64,000 nucleotides of DNA from Sorangium sp051521495 (lineage in GTDB: Bacteria > Myxococcota_A > Polyangia > Polyangiales > Polyangiaceae), in assembly GCF_051521495.1 (NCBI RefSeq), contig NZ_CP150355.1, positions 6,386,001-6,450,000 on the forward strand, written 5' to 3'. A program made the translations under genes and the position numbers. Below the pieces are notes generated by a model. It searched no databases. It was not told the origin of the DNA and saw only the letters and a program-made list of their open reading frames with translations. Shown here one piece after another: positions 55,960 through 64,000 of this stretch (position 1 is its first letter; every line of letters begins with the position of its first letter).

Positions 55960-56742
55960 TCAGTTCAGATAGCGCTTGTCCTTCGGGGGGTCCTTCTGAC
56001 CGCCGGGGATGACCCTCAGCGGGACTCCCCCGGAGCGGCCGCGCGCCGCGGGGACGCGGCGGAGCGCGGCGGATTGCGCCTGCAGCTGACGGAAGCGCAT
56101 CCGTAGATAGAAGCGGCGCAGCGGGGAGAAATCGCCGAAGAGATAGCCGGCGAGCATGCCACCGAAGGGCGAGATCAGCCCCTCCGGGGGCGCGCGCATG
56201 GCGATGACGTTGAGCACCGAGATCCCGAAGATGAAGACGAGCAGCATGGTGCCCGTCACGGGGAGGACGAAGAAGAGACGGACCGTGGCGTGTCGATGCG
56301 CGAGCGCCCACGCGACGGCGACCGCCTCGATCATCCCGAGCCCGCCGTAGAAGACGGGCTGCGACACCTTCGGGAAGAGCGCGCCTACCGCCACCTGGAG
56401 CGCGAACGCGAAGGCGGCGGAGCCGAACAGGAATGCCAGCGTGCGGCCAGCGCCCCAGCGCTCCTCGAGCGAGGGACCGAGGAAGTACAGGCCGAGCAGC
56501 GTCGTGAGGAAGTGCCAGGGATCGCTCGGATTGTGGACGAGCGGCGCGGTGAGCAGCCGCCACACCTGACCGTGCAGCACCTTCTCGCTGATGCCGAGGA
56601 ACGGCGCGAGCACGCCTTCGCCGGCGCCCCCCCAGTTCAGGCCCAGGGTGAACATCACCCAGATACAGCCGATCGCGATCATCATCCCCAGCAGGGCCTT
56701 GCCTGGCTTGGGGAACCCCATCGAGCTGTGCTCCGGGCGCAT
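55960..56742 (-). CDS. rhomboid-fold membrane protein lacking catalytic residues
   Basis: 260 residues from ATG 56742 (GGAG 6 bases upstream; an upstream TTG frame is less likely). Rhomboid architecture with six or seven hydrophobic segments is seen: WRLLTAPLVHNPSDPWHFLTT, LLGLYFLGPSLEERWG, and the L1-loop/TM2 pattern. In active rhomboids the serine lies in GxSG and the histidine in a TM6 HxxGxxxG; here these read YGGLGM (133-136 region) and FGGMLAGYLFG (193-203), so neither catalytic residue is present. It is therefore probably a rhomboid pseudoprotease or chaperone. It is convergent with the small lipoprotein gene and 203 bp downstream of bamA. Confidence 0.82.
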   Translation of the reverse strand: MRPEHSSMGFPKPGKALLGMMIAIGCIWVMFTLGLNWGGAGEGVLAPFLGISEKVLHGQVWRLLTAPLVHNPSDPWHFLTTLLGLYFLGPSLEERWGAGRTLAFLFGSAAFAFALQVAVGALFPKVSQPVFYGGLGMIEAVAVAWALAHRHATVRLFFVLPVTGTMLLVFIFGISVLNVIAMRAPPEGLISPFGGMLAGYLFGDFSPLRRFYLRMRFRQLQAQSAALRRVPAARGRSGGVPLRVIPGGQKDPPKDKRYLN

Positions 56743-56954
56743 GGATCTCCACCTAACAGCGGCGCCCCCGACGAGCAACCGCTGCCCCGGACTCTACAGC
56801 CGATCCGCCCCGCGTTGACCGCCCGCTGGCGGTCGCAACGCCCGCTGCGCGCCATCCAGGACGCTCCAGGCCAGGGTCCGCCCGGCACGCGCGAGCGAAC
56901 AGGCGACCCGCCTCGGAGCGCTCAACGTCCCTGCTGCGCCCGCTGGCTGGCCGC

Positions 56955-59579
56955 TCAGAAGAAGTTGCCGATGTTGAACTCGAACTTGTACGTCTCTTCG
57001 TAGGGCAGTCGCTTGAACGGGAAGCCCCACTCGAAGCGCAGCGGTCCGAGCGGGGAGAACCACCGGAGCCCAAACCCCCACGAGGTGCGGACGTCGAGGA
57101 GGCGCTCGGGCGAGAAGCACGGGTTCGTGACGTCGTGCGGCGACGCGGGCGCGGCGTTGCAGTAGAGCTTCTCGAGATTCCAGGCATTGCCCAGATCGGT
57201 GAAGACGACGCCCTTGATCTGAACGGCCTCGAGGAGCGGGAACTCGAGCTCGAGGTTCTGGTAGTACATCAGGTTGCCGCCGATGTTCGCGCCGTTCGCG
57301 ATGGGCAGCGAGTTCGGATCGAGCGATTCGCTGAGCGGCAGGCGCGGGCCGATGTCCCGGAGCTCGAAGCCGCGCACGTCGAGGATGCCGCCCAGGAAGA
57401 AGCGGGCGAAGATCGGCACGCCCTGCGGGTTGGGGCTCGTCACCATGCCGGCCTCGGTGTTGAGCTTGAGGACCAGGCTGTCCGTGATCGGGTAGTAGAA
57501 CCTCCCCGTGGCGCGGTACCGCAGGAACTCGTTCTCGCTGCCGAATGCGCTGTGGGCGAGCTCCACCGAGCCCTGCAGGTAGATGCCAGAGGTCGGGAAG
57601 AGCTGGTTGTTGCGCGTGTCGTAGGTGAGCGCGGGGCGGATGCTCGACGTGACCCCGTCGTTGAAGAGGTTGTAGAGCGGGAGCCGCTGGAACGAGGCGC
57701 GCTCCTCTGCCGTGCCGAGGCCGGTCGACGTGGCGGACGAGATCTCGTCGTTCTCCAGCGTGTAGGTCAGCTGCGCGCGCAGCTCCGGCTCGATGAGCGG
57801 GTAGCCGATCGTGAGCGAGCCGCCGGTGGAGGTCTGCGAGAACTCCGTGTAGGTCCGCAGCTGGTTGTAGACGCTCACCGCCGCGGAGAACGGGCTGTCG
57901 AACAGGTACGGCTCGAAGAAGCGGACGTCGATGAGGCGCCGCGACCCGGAGATCTGCGCCTGGAGCGACAGAGACTGGCCGCTCCCGAGCAGGTTCGCCT
58001 GCTGGACCTGCGCCGTCGCGATGAAGTTCTCGACGCTGGAGAAGCCCGCGCCGATCTGGAAGGTGCCCGTCGGCTTCTCGCCGATGTCGACGTTGACGTT
58101 GATGTGCTGGGGGTCGTCGCCCTGCTCGGTGGAGATGTCGACCCGCTCGAAGTAGCCGAGCGCGGTGATCCGCTGCTTCGACCGCTCCAGCTTCGTCTCG
58201 CTGAACAGCTGCTGCTCCTCCACCTCCATCTCGCGGCGGATCACCTTGTCCCGCGTCTTCGTGTTGCCGCGGATCTCGATGCGCCCGAAATAGACGAGCT
58301 GGTTTCTGCGGATGCCGACGGTGATGTCGACCTCGTGCCTGTCCGGGTCGAGCTGGGTGTCGGGCGACGCCTCGACGTTGGCGTAGCCGGCGTCCCGGTA
58401 CAGCGTCTGGATCGCGCCGAGATCCTTCGCCAGCTCGGCGCGGTTGAACCAGTCCCCCGGCTTGGCCCGCACCATCTCGCGCAGCGCGCGGCGCCCGCCG
58501 AGCGGCTCGATCTCGCGGCCGTCGGCGTCGCGCTCGTAGACGCGGAGCGAACGGATGCGGAACCGCGGCCCTTCGTTGATCGTCAGCGTGATCTCGATGC
58601 CCGTGCGGTCCGGCGTGAGCATCACCCTGGGCGTCGCGACCTGCACCGCGAGGAAGCCGCGATCGTAGTAGAGGGCGTTGATCACGAGGACGTCGCGCTC
58701 GAACGCGTCCTGGCGGAACGGACCGCCCGTGCCGAAGGCGAAGAAGCCTCCCTGCCCCGTGATCATGACCTCCCGGAGCTCTTCGTCCGAGATGTTGTGG
58801 TTGCCGATGAACGTGATGCGCCGGACGGTGACCGGCGAGTGCTCCTTGATCGTGAACTTGAGGGTGACCTGGTTCTCCCGCTCCGGTTTGACCTCGTAGC
58901 TGACCTCGGCGAGGAAAAAGCCCTCCTCGGCGTACTTGTCGCGGAGCTTCTGCACGCCGCGCCGAATCGCCGCGTAGCTGAGGATCGTGCCGGTCTTGAT
59001 CTCGACGGAGAGCGCCTCGGTGAGGTCCTCGCTGTCGATCTCGTGGTTGCCGGAGAACTCGATGGCCTTGATGCTCGGGCGCTCGCGGACCAGCACCCTC
59101 AGGCTCACGCCGTCGTCGCGACGGGTGAGGTCGACCTCGACGTCATCGAACAGGCCGGAGTCCCAGAGCTCGCGCACGTCGCGCGCAAGCCCTTCGGGGG
59201 TGAACGGCCTGCCGACGCGCGTCTGCCCGAGGTAGACGAGCACGTCCTCGGTCGAGACGCGCCGGTTGCCGGCGATGGCGATCTGGACGACCGGCTGCCC
59301 CCGAGCGAGCTCGGCCTCCGTGGGTGCCACATTGATCGTCGGCTCGGCGGCATCGGCGGCGACCTGCGCAGGTGTACCGGCGCCAGGCTGGCCTCCCGCG
59401 GCCGCGTTGGCCGGTGCGGCCGGCTGCGCGGCGCCGGCCGGGGCGGGCGGCGGCGCGGTGCCGCCCCGAGGCGGCTGCGCGCCCGGACCGCCTCCGGGCA
59501 CCTGCGCTGCCGCGAGCCGGGGCCGTATCGCCGCCACCGCAACGAACGCCAGAAAGAGGCCGAGCCAGACGGGCCGCAT
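56955..59579 (-). CDS. bamA: outer-membrane protein assembly factor BamA
   Basis: 874 residues from ATG 59579 (the longer TTG frame is discounted); a signal peptide ends near RLAAAQ and a Pro/Ala/Gly-rich linker follows (to about 90). POTRA domains begin with VVQIAIAGNRRVSTEDVLVYLG (about 95) and continue: IKAIEFSGNHEIDSEDLTEA, VRRITFIGNHNISDEELREV, NEGPRFRIRSLRVYERD and LVYFGRIEIRGNTKTRDKVIR. The C-terminal beta-barrel (about 490-874) includes GLGTAEERASFQRLPLYN and GGILDVRGFELRDIGPR, then EWGFPFKRLPYEE, a barrel end. BamA inserts outer-membrane proteins. It is divergent from parC. Confidence 0.95.
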   Translation of the reverse strand: MRPVWLGLFLAFVAVAAIRPRLAAAQVPGGGPGAQPPRGGTAPPPAPAGAAQPAAPANAAAGGQPGAGTPAQVAADAAEPTINVAPTEAELARGQPVVQIAIAGNRRVSTEDVLVYLGQTRVGRPFTPEGLARDVRELWDSGLFDDVEVDLTRRDDGVSLRVLVRERPSIKAIEFSGNHEIDSEDLTEALSVEIKTGTILSYAAIRRGVQKLRDKYAEEGFFLAEVSYEVKPERENQVTLKFTIKEHSPVTVRRITFIGNHNISDEELREVMITGQGGFFAFGTGGPFRQDAFERDVLVINALYYDRGFLAVQVATPRVMLTPDRTGIEITLTINEGPRFRIRSLRVYERDADGREIEPLGGRRALREMVRAKPGDWFNRAELAKDLGAIQTLYRDAGYANVEASPDTQLDPDRHEVDITVGIRRNQLVYFGRIEIRGNTKTRDKVIRREMEVEEQQLFSETKLERSKQRITALGYFERVDISTEQGDDPQHINVNVDIGEKPTGTFQIGAGFSSVENFIATAQVQQANLLGSGQSLSLQAQISGSRRLIDVRFFEPYLFDSPFSAAVSVYNQLRTYTEFSQTSTGGSLTIGYPLIEPELRAQLTYTLENDEISSATSTGLGTAEERASFQRLPLYNLFNDGVTSSIRPALTYDTRNNQLFPTSGIYLQGSVELAHSAFGSENEFLRYRATGRFYYPITDSLVLKLNTEAGMVTSPNPQGVPIFARFFLGGILDVRGFELRDIGPRLPLSESLDPNSLPIANGANIGGNLMYYQNLELEFPLLEAVQIKGVVFTDLGNAWNLEKLYCNAAPASPHDVTNPCFSPERLLDVRTSWGFGLRWFSPLGPLRFEWGFPFKRLPYEETYKFEFNIGNFF

Positions 59580-59915
59580 CCAGCGGCCGAGAGGGCGAAG
59601 CAGGGGACGGGGGCCGGTCGCGTACAAGGCGCCACCCCGTAGCCCAGCGCGCCGTGAGTCTCAAGGGCGGACGCCGAAATCAAGGCGTCGTCGCCAGGTC
59701 GCGCTGCGTTCCCCTGTGTTCGGGTCGATCTCGCGCCCATCTGACGCTATGCCAGGGACCGCACGAGCGCAGGCGGGCACTCGCTGCCAGAAATTCCCGC
59801 GAGGCAGCCTTGACCGAGCGCGAGCCCCTGGGTAATTGCCGAGGCTCGCTAGCGTTCACCTGAACATCGGAGCACCTGTTCGTCCGGTGCCCGCGCACAC
59901 TCCCTGGAGCATCGC
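59580..59915. other. 336-bp divergent region between bamA and parC
   Basis: Holds the parC promoter candidate at 59810-59838. No other structure or RNA gene is recognised. Confidence 0.45.
59810..59838 (+). promoter_or_regulatory. candidate promoter of parC-parE
   Basis: TTGACC at 59810-59815 and TAATTG at 59833-59838 with a 17-base spacer. About 75 bases remain to the start codon at 59916. Confidence 0.45.
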
Positions 59916-62318
59916 GTGTCTCGAACCCCCTCCCTTCCGTCCGACGGTGACGCGCCTCGCAAGGGCCGCCGTGGCGGCCGGCCCGATGACAGCGAGCCGC
60001 CGCCGCCCCCGGCGCCCGACACCTCGCTCGCCGACGAGGCGCAGCGCCGGTACCTGAACTATGCGCTCAGCGTCATCACGTCGCGCGCGCTCCCCGACGT
60101 CCGCGACGGGTTGAAGCCGGTGCAGCGCCGCATCCTCTACGCGATGCTGCACGACCTGCACCTCGGCCCGGACGCGAAGTACCGGAAGAGCGCCGCGGTC
60201 GTCGGCGACGTGATGGGCAAGTACCACCCGCACGGCGACGTCGCGATCTACGACGCGATGGTTCGGCTCGCGCAGGACTTCGTGATGCGGGCGCCGCTCA
60301 TCGCGGGGCACGGGAACTTCGGCTCCGTGGACGGCGATGCGCCCGCTGCGATGCGTTACACCGAGGCGAAGCTCCGGCCACTCGCGCTGGAGCTGCTCAG
60401 CGAGCTCGGCCAGCGCACCGTGAACTTTCGTCCCAACTACGACGGGACCCGCTTCGAGCCGATCGTCCTGCCGTCGCGCTTCCCCAACCTCCTCGTGAAC
60501 GGCTCGCAGGGGATCGCGGTCGGGATGGCGACGAGCATCCCGCCGCACAACCTGGGCGAGGTGATCGACGCGTGCGTCGCGCTGATCGAGAACCGCGAGC
60601 TCACCACGCACCGGCTGCTGTCGTACGTGAAGGGGCCCGACTTCCCGACCGGAGGCCAGCTGCACGCGACGAAGAAGGAGCTCGAGGCCGTCTACACGGC
60701 TGGCCAGGGCTCGCTGAAGCTCCGCGGCGAGTGGCAGCTCGAGGAGGGCGACGGCAAGCGCGGCGCCGTTCCGCAGATCGTGATCACCTCCATCCCGTAC
60801 GGGATCGAGCGGAAGGCCATCGTCGAGAAGATCGCCGAGGTGATCCTCTCCAAGAAGCTGCCGACGCTCGTGGACGTGCGCGACGAGTCGACCGGCGAGG
60901 TGCGCATCGTGATGGAGCTCAAGCGCGGCGCCGACGCGCAGCTCGCGATGGCGTACCTCTACAAACAGACGCCGCTCGCGATCAACGTGCAGGTGAACCT
61001 CACCTGCCTCGTGCCCACCGACAACGCGGACGTCGCCGCGCCGCGGAGGCTCGGCCTGCACGAGATCCTGACGAAGTTCCTCGACTTCCGCTACGCGACG
61101 GTGACGCGGCGGCTCGAGTTCGAGCTCGGCGAGCTGAGGCGGCGGATCACGATCCTCGAGGGGTTCGAGAAGATCTTCGACGCGCTCGACGAGGTGATCC
61201 GGATCATCCGCAAGAGCGAGGGCAAGGCCGACGCGGCCGAGAAGCTGATGAAGCGCTTCACCCTGAACGAGGAGCAGACGGACGCGATCCTCGAGCTCAA
61301 GCTCTACCGGCTGGCGCGGCTCGAGATCCTGCTCGTGCAGAAGGATCTCGCCGAGAAGCGCGCCGAGGCCAAGCGGATCGACGGGCTGCTCCGGAGCGAC
61401 GCGAAGCGCTGGGGGATCGTCCGCGACGAGCTCGTCGAGATCAAGGGATCCTACGGCGAGAAGCGCCGCACCAAGGTGGTCGGCTCGATCGACGAGCCCG
61501 AGTACCAGGCGGAGGACTTCATCGTGGCCGAGGACGCGAACGTCATCCTCTCGGCGCAGGGCTGGGTGAAGCGGGTCCGCGAGGTGAAGGATCTCGCGTC
61601 GACGCGCATCCGCGAGGGGGACAGCGTCCTCGCGGCCGTCGCCGGATCGACGCGGTCGACGGTCGCGTTCTTCTCGAACCTCGGCGCGTGCTACGTGTGC
61701 CGCATCCACGACGTGCCGCAGTCGACCGGCTACGGCGATCCCGTGCAGAAGCTGTTCAAGCTGGCCGACGGCGAGCGGCTGATCGCGCTGTTCTCCTTCG
61801 ATCCGAGGGCGCTCGACGTCCCTGCGGCGACGCCGGACTCCGCCGAGCCGGAGCCGCCCTTCGCGCTGGCGATCACCCGAGGCGGCCTCGGCTTCAGGTT
61901 CTCGCTGCGGCCGCACCGCGATCCATCGACGCGCTCCGGGCGCCGCTTCGCCAAGCTGAACGAGGGCGACGAGGTGCTCTTCGTCCACGCCGTGGACGGC
62001 GCCGACAGGGTGCTCTGCGCCTCGAGCGACGCCTGGGCGCTCAGCGTGGCGGTGGAGGAGCTCGCGCTGCTCTCCGGCCCGGGCAAGGGCTCGGTCGTCA
62101 TGCGGGTCGCCGAAGGCGAGCGCCTTATCGGCGCTGCGCTCGCCCTCGGCCCGAGCGACGCGATCACGGTCGAGACAGAGAAGGGCAAGACGCTCGAGAT
62201 CGCCGCGAGCAAAATCGCCGGCCCGCGCGGCACCCAGGGCGAACCGGTCGCGCGAAAAGATCGCTTCGTCCGCGCGGTGCCGCCGGCCGTCGTCGTACCG
62301 ACGCTGGAGGTGAGCTGA
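59916..62318 (+). CDS. parC: DNA topoisomerase IV subunit A (ParC)
   Basis: 800 residues from GTG 59916. The breakage-reunion core: YLNYALSVITSRALPDVRDG, LKPVQRRILYAM, GKYHPHGDVAIYDAMVRLAQ, and the catalytic tyrosine Y148 in AMRYTEAKLRPL. The C-terminal beta-propeller lacks the GyrA box, which supports ParC rather than GyrA. The first 38 residues are a disordered Lys/Arg/Pro-rich tail. It decatenates replicated chromosomes together with ParE, encoded 2 bp downstream. Confidence 0.93.
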   Translation: MSRTPSLPSDGDAPRKGRRGGRPDDSEPPPPPAPDTSLADEAQRRYLNYALSVITSRALPDVRDGLKPVQRRILYAMLHDLHLGPDAKYRKSAAVVGDVMGKYHPHGDVAIYDAMVRLAQDFVMRAPLIAGHGNFGSVDGDAPAAMRYTEAKLRPLALELLSELGQRTVNFRPNYDGTRFEPIVLPSRFPNLLVNGSQGIAVGMATSIPPHNLGEVIDACVALIENRELTTHRLLSYVKGPDFPTGGQLHATKKELEAVYTAGQGSLKLRGEWQLEEGDGKRGAVPQIVITSIPYGIERKAIVEKIAEVILSKKLPTLVDVRDESTGEVRIVMELKRGADAQLAMAYLYKQTPLAINVQVNLTCLVPTDNADVAAPRRLGLHEILTKFLDFRYATVTRRLEFELGELRRRITILEGFEKIFDALDEVIRIIRKSEGKADAAEKLMKRFTLNEEQTDAILELKLYRLARLEILLVQKDLAEKRAEAKRIDGLLRSDAKRWGIVRDELVEIKGSYGEKRRTKVVGSIDEPEYQAEDFIVAEDANVILSAQGWVKRVREVKDLASTRIREGDSVLAAVAGSTRSTVAFFSNLGACYVCRIHDVPQSTGYGDPVQKLFKLADGERLIALFSFDPRALDVPAATPDSAEPEPPFALAITRGGLGFRFSLRPHRDPSTRSGRRFAKLNEGDEVLFVHAVDGADRVLCASSDAWALSVAVEELALLSGPGKGSVVMRVAEGERLIGAALALGPSDAITVETEKGKTLEIAASKIAGPRGTQGEPVARKDRFVRAVPPAVVVPTLEVS

Positions 62319-62320
62319 AC

Positions 62321-64000
62321 ATGGCCGCCACGAATCCCCCGGTCCGCGCCGCTTCCGGCGCACGTTACACGGCCGCTGACATCGAGGTGCTGGAGGGGCT
62401 GGAGCCCGTCCGCAAGCGCCCCGCCATGTATATCGGCGGGACCGACGCCAGGGGCTACCACCACCTGCTCTGGGAGATCGTCGACAACGCGGTCGACGAG
62501 GCGATCAACGGGCACGCGAAGCGGATCGAGGTGACGCTCGACGCCGATCTCCAGGGCGCCACCGTGATCGACGACGGACGCGGCATCCCCGTGGACGTCC
62601 ATCCCAGGTACAAGCGCCCCGCGCTCGAGCTCATCTTCTGCACGCTGCATGCGGGCGGGAAGTTCGCGAGCGACAACTACAAGGTCTCAGGCGGGCTCCA
62701 CGGCGTCGGCTCGAGCGTCGTCAACGCGCTCTCCGAGCTCGTCGAGGTCCGGGTGCTGCGCGACGGGTTCGAGCACCAGCAGACGTTCTCGCGCGGCGCG
62801 CCGATCAGCAAGCTCAAGAGGGGCGCGCCCACCCGCAAACACGGCACGAGCATCCATTTCCGGCCGGATCCGGAGATCTTTGGGCAGGGTCGACGCTTCG
62901 ATTCCGAGACCATCCGCGAGCGCCTCGAGGCCAAGGCGTACCTTCACGGAGGGCTCGAGATCGCGTTCCGCGATCTCTCGACCGGAGAGTCGCTCGAGCT
63001 CCTCCACCCGAACGGCATCGCGGACTTCTTGCCGAAGCTCGTCGCCCAGCGCGGCAAGGCGGTGACGCACCCGTCCATCTTCTACGTCGCGCGCGAGGGC
63101 GAGATCCGCCTGGAGGCCGCGCTCCAGTGGACCGAGTCGACCGACGACTACGTGAAGTCGTACGTCAACGGCATCCCCACGCACGCGGGCGGCGCGCACG
63201 AGTCCGGCTTCGGCGCAGCGATCGTGAAGGCCGTCCGCGCGTTCATGGACGCGAAGAAGGTCCAGCCGAAGGGGGTGACGCTGACGGCGGACGACATCCG
63301 CGAAGGGATCGTGGGCGTCCTGTCCATCTACATCCAGGACCCTCAGTTCCAGGGGCAGACGAAGGATCGACTCAACAACGCGGAGGCGGGGCCCGCGGTC
63401 GAGGGCATGGTCCGGCCGGCGCTCGAGCAGTGGATGCTCCATAACGGCACGGCCGGCGAGTCGATCGTGGCCCGCGCGATCCTGGCGGCGCGCGCCAGGG
63501 AGGCGCGGCGCGAGGCGACCCAGCAGGTCCTGCGCAAGACCCCGGTGTCGCACCGGCTCAACCTGCCGGGGAAGCTGGCCGACTGCGCGTCGACCGATCC
63601 GAGCGAGAGCGAGCTCTTCATCGTCGAGGGGGACAGCGCCGGTGGCTCGGCCAAGCAAGGCCGGGATCGCCGGACCCAGGCGATTCTCCCGCTGCGCGGC
63701 AAGGTGCTCAACGCGGAGCAGGCATCGACCTCGAAGGTGCTCGGCAACAAGGAGCTCCAGGACATCGTGAGCGCGCTGGGCTGCGGCTTCGGAAAAGACT
63801 TCGACGCCTCCAAGTTGCGCTACGGAAGGATTTTTCTACTCATGGACGCGGACAGCGACGGCCAGCACATCGCGACGCTGTTGCTGACGTTCTTCTACCG
63901 GCACCTGCCCGGCCTGCTCCGCGGTGGGCACGTGTTCCTCGCGCAGCCCCCGCTCTACAGGATCGATGTCGCCAAGGAGACGCACTGGGCGCTCGACGAT
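62321..64000 (+). CDS. parE: DNA topoisomerase IV subunit B (ParE), N-terminal 560 residues
   Basis: ATG 62321, 2 bp after the parC stop, and the frame is open to the window edge. GHKL ATPase: WEIVDNAVDEAINGHA, VIDDGRGIPVD, and YKVSGGLHGVGSSVVNALS (the ATP lid). Transducer and TOPRIM: ELFIVEGDSAGGSAKQGRDR and FLLMDADSDGQHIATLLL, where DADSDGxHIATLL is of the ParE rather than GyrB type. It provides the ATP-driven strand passage for ParC. Roughly the last 60-80 residues lie beyond the window. Confidence 0.95.
   Translation, partial: MAATNPPVRAASGARYTAADIEVLEGLEPVRKRPAMYIGGTDARGYHHLLWEIVDNAVDEAINGHAKRIEVTLDADLQGATVIDDGRGIPVDVHPRYKRPALELIFCTLHAGGKFASDNYKVSGGLHGVGSSVVNALSELVEVRVLRDGFEHQQTFSRGAPISKLKRGAPTRKHGTSIHFRPDPEIFGQGRRFDSETIRERLEAKAYLHGGLEIAFRDLSTGESLELLHPNGIADFLPKLVAQRGKAVTHPSIFYVAREGEIRLEAALQWTESTDDYVKSYVNGIPTHAGGAHESGFGAAIVKAVRAFMDAKKVQPKGVTLTADDIREGIVGVLSIYIQDPQFQGQTKDRLNNAEAGPAVEGMVRPALEQWMLHNGTAGESIVARAILAARAREARREATQQVLRKTPVSHRLNLPGKLADCASTDPSESELFIVEGDSAGGSAKQGRDRRTQAILPLRGKVLNAEQASTSKVLGNKELQDIVSALGCGFGKDFDASKLRYGRIFLLMDADSDGQHIATLLLTFFYRHLPGLLRGGHVFLAQPPLYRIDVAKETHWALDD

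Overview
The window reads as a chromosomal segment of a very GC-rich delta-proteobacterium/myxobacterium, most like a Sorangium-type Polyangiaceae member. This is inferred from the GC- and CGC-rich codon use, the many GTG starts and ATGA/GTGA overlaps, a divergent Ser/Thr-kinase-like receptor, abundant lipoproteins, and DUF2169/DUF4150 type VI secretion genes. Housekeeping genes (rpmB, rpsP-rimM-trmD, rsmA, atpDC, dnaG, rpoD, bamA, parC-parE) mark the right half as core genome. The left part (about 1-25 kb) is accessory. No rRNA, tRNA, CRISPR array or intact transposon was recognised.

Layout. 1-7.3 kb (minus strand): the N-terminal part of an alpha-2-macroglobulin-like lipoprotein, a GH116-family glycosidase lipoprotein and a secreted protein of unknown function. 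7.4-7.5 kb: a MITE-like element. 7.9-14.6 kb: a BMP-type ABC importer (two permeases, a double ATPase and a convergent substrate-binding lipoprotein) interleaved with two isochorismatase-family cysteine hydrolases. The first closely resembles biuret amidohydrolase, so this looks like a ureide (biuret/triuret-like) uptake and nitrogen-salvage locus. 9.9-15.4 kb: three separate minisatellite arrays (18, 40 and 21 bp units) between the genes.

15.6-23.8 kb: a type VI secretion effector island with two small accessory proteins (one ankyrin), a DUF4150 (PAAR-like)-lipase effector, two DUF2169 proteins arranged divergently, and VgrG. 24.1-25.0 kb: an unknown cytosolic protein. 25.3-30.1 kb: a four-gene GldA/GldF/GldG/DUF4340-type ABC operon. 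30.3-32.7 kb: a lipoprotein and a pseudokinase-like receptor. 32.8-35.8 kb: a Xer recombinase, an N-formylglutamate amidohydrolase homologue and a membrane protein.

36.1-43.9 kb: rpmB, then minus-strand genes for a half-size GGT homologue, a DUF72 protein, an LpxL-like acyltransferase, and the translation operon rpsP-khpA-rimM-trmD-SPOUT methylase-queG. 44-48.2 kb: DUF4350-MoxR-DUF58 cluster. 48.2-55.9 kb: rsmA, atpD-atpC, dnaG, rpoD and a lipoprotein. 56-59.6 kb: a rhomboid fold lacking catalytic residues, and bamA. 59.9-64 kb: parC and the start of parE, which runs off the window. All functional statements rest on motif recognition by eye; no database search was run.
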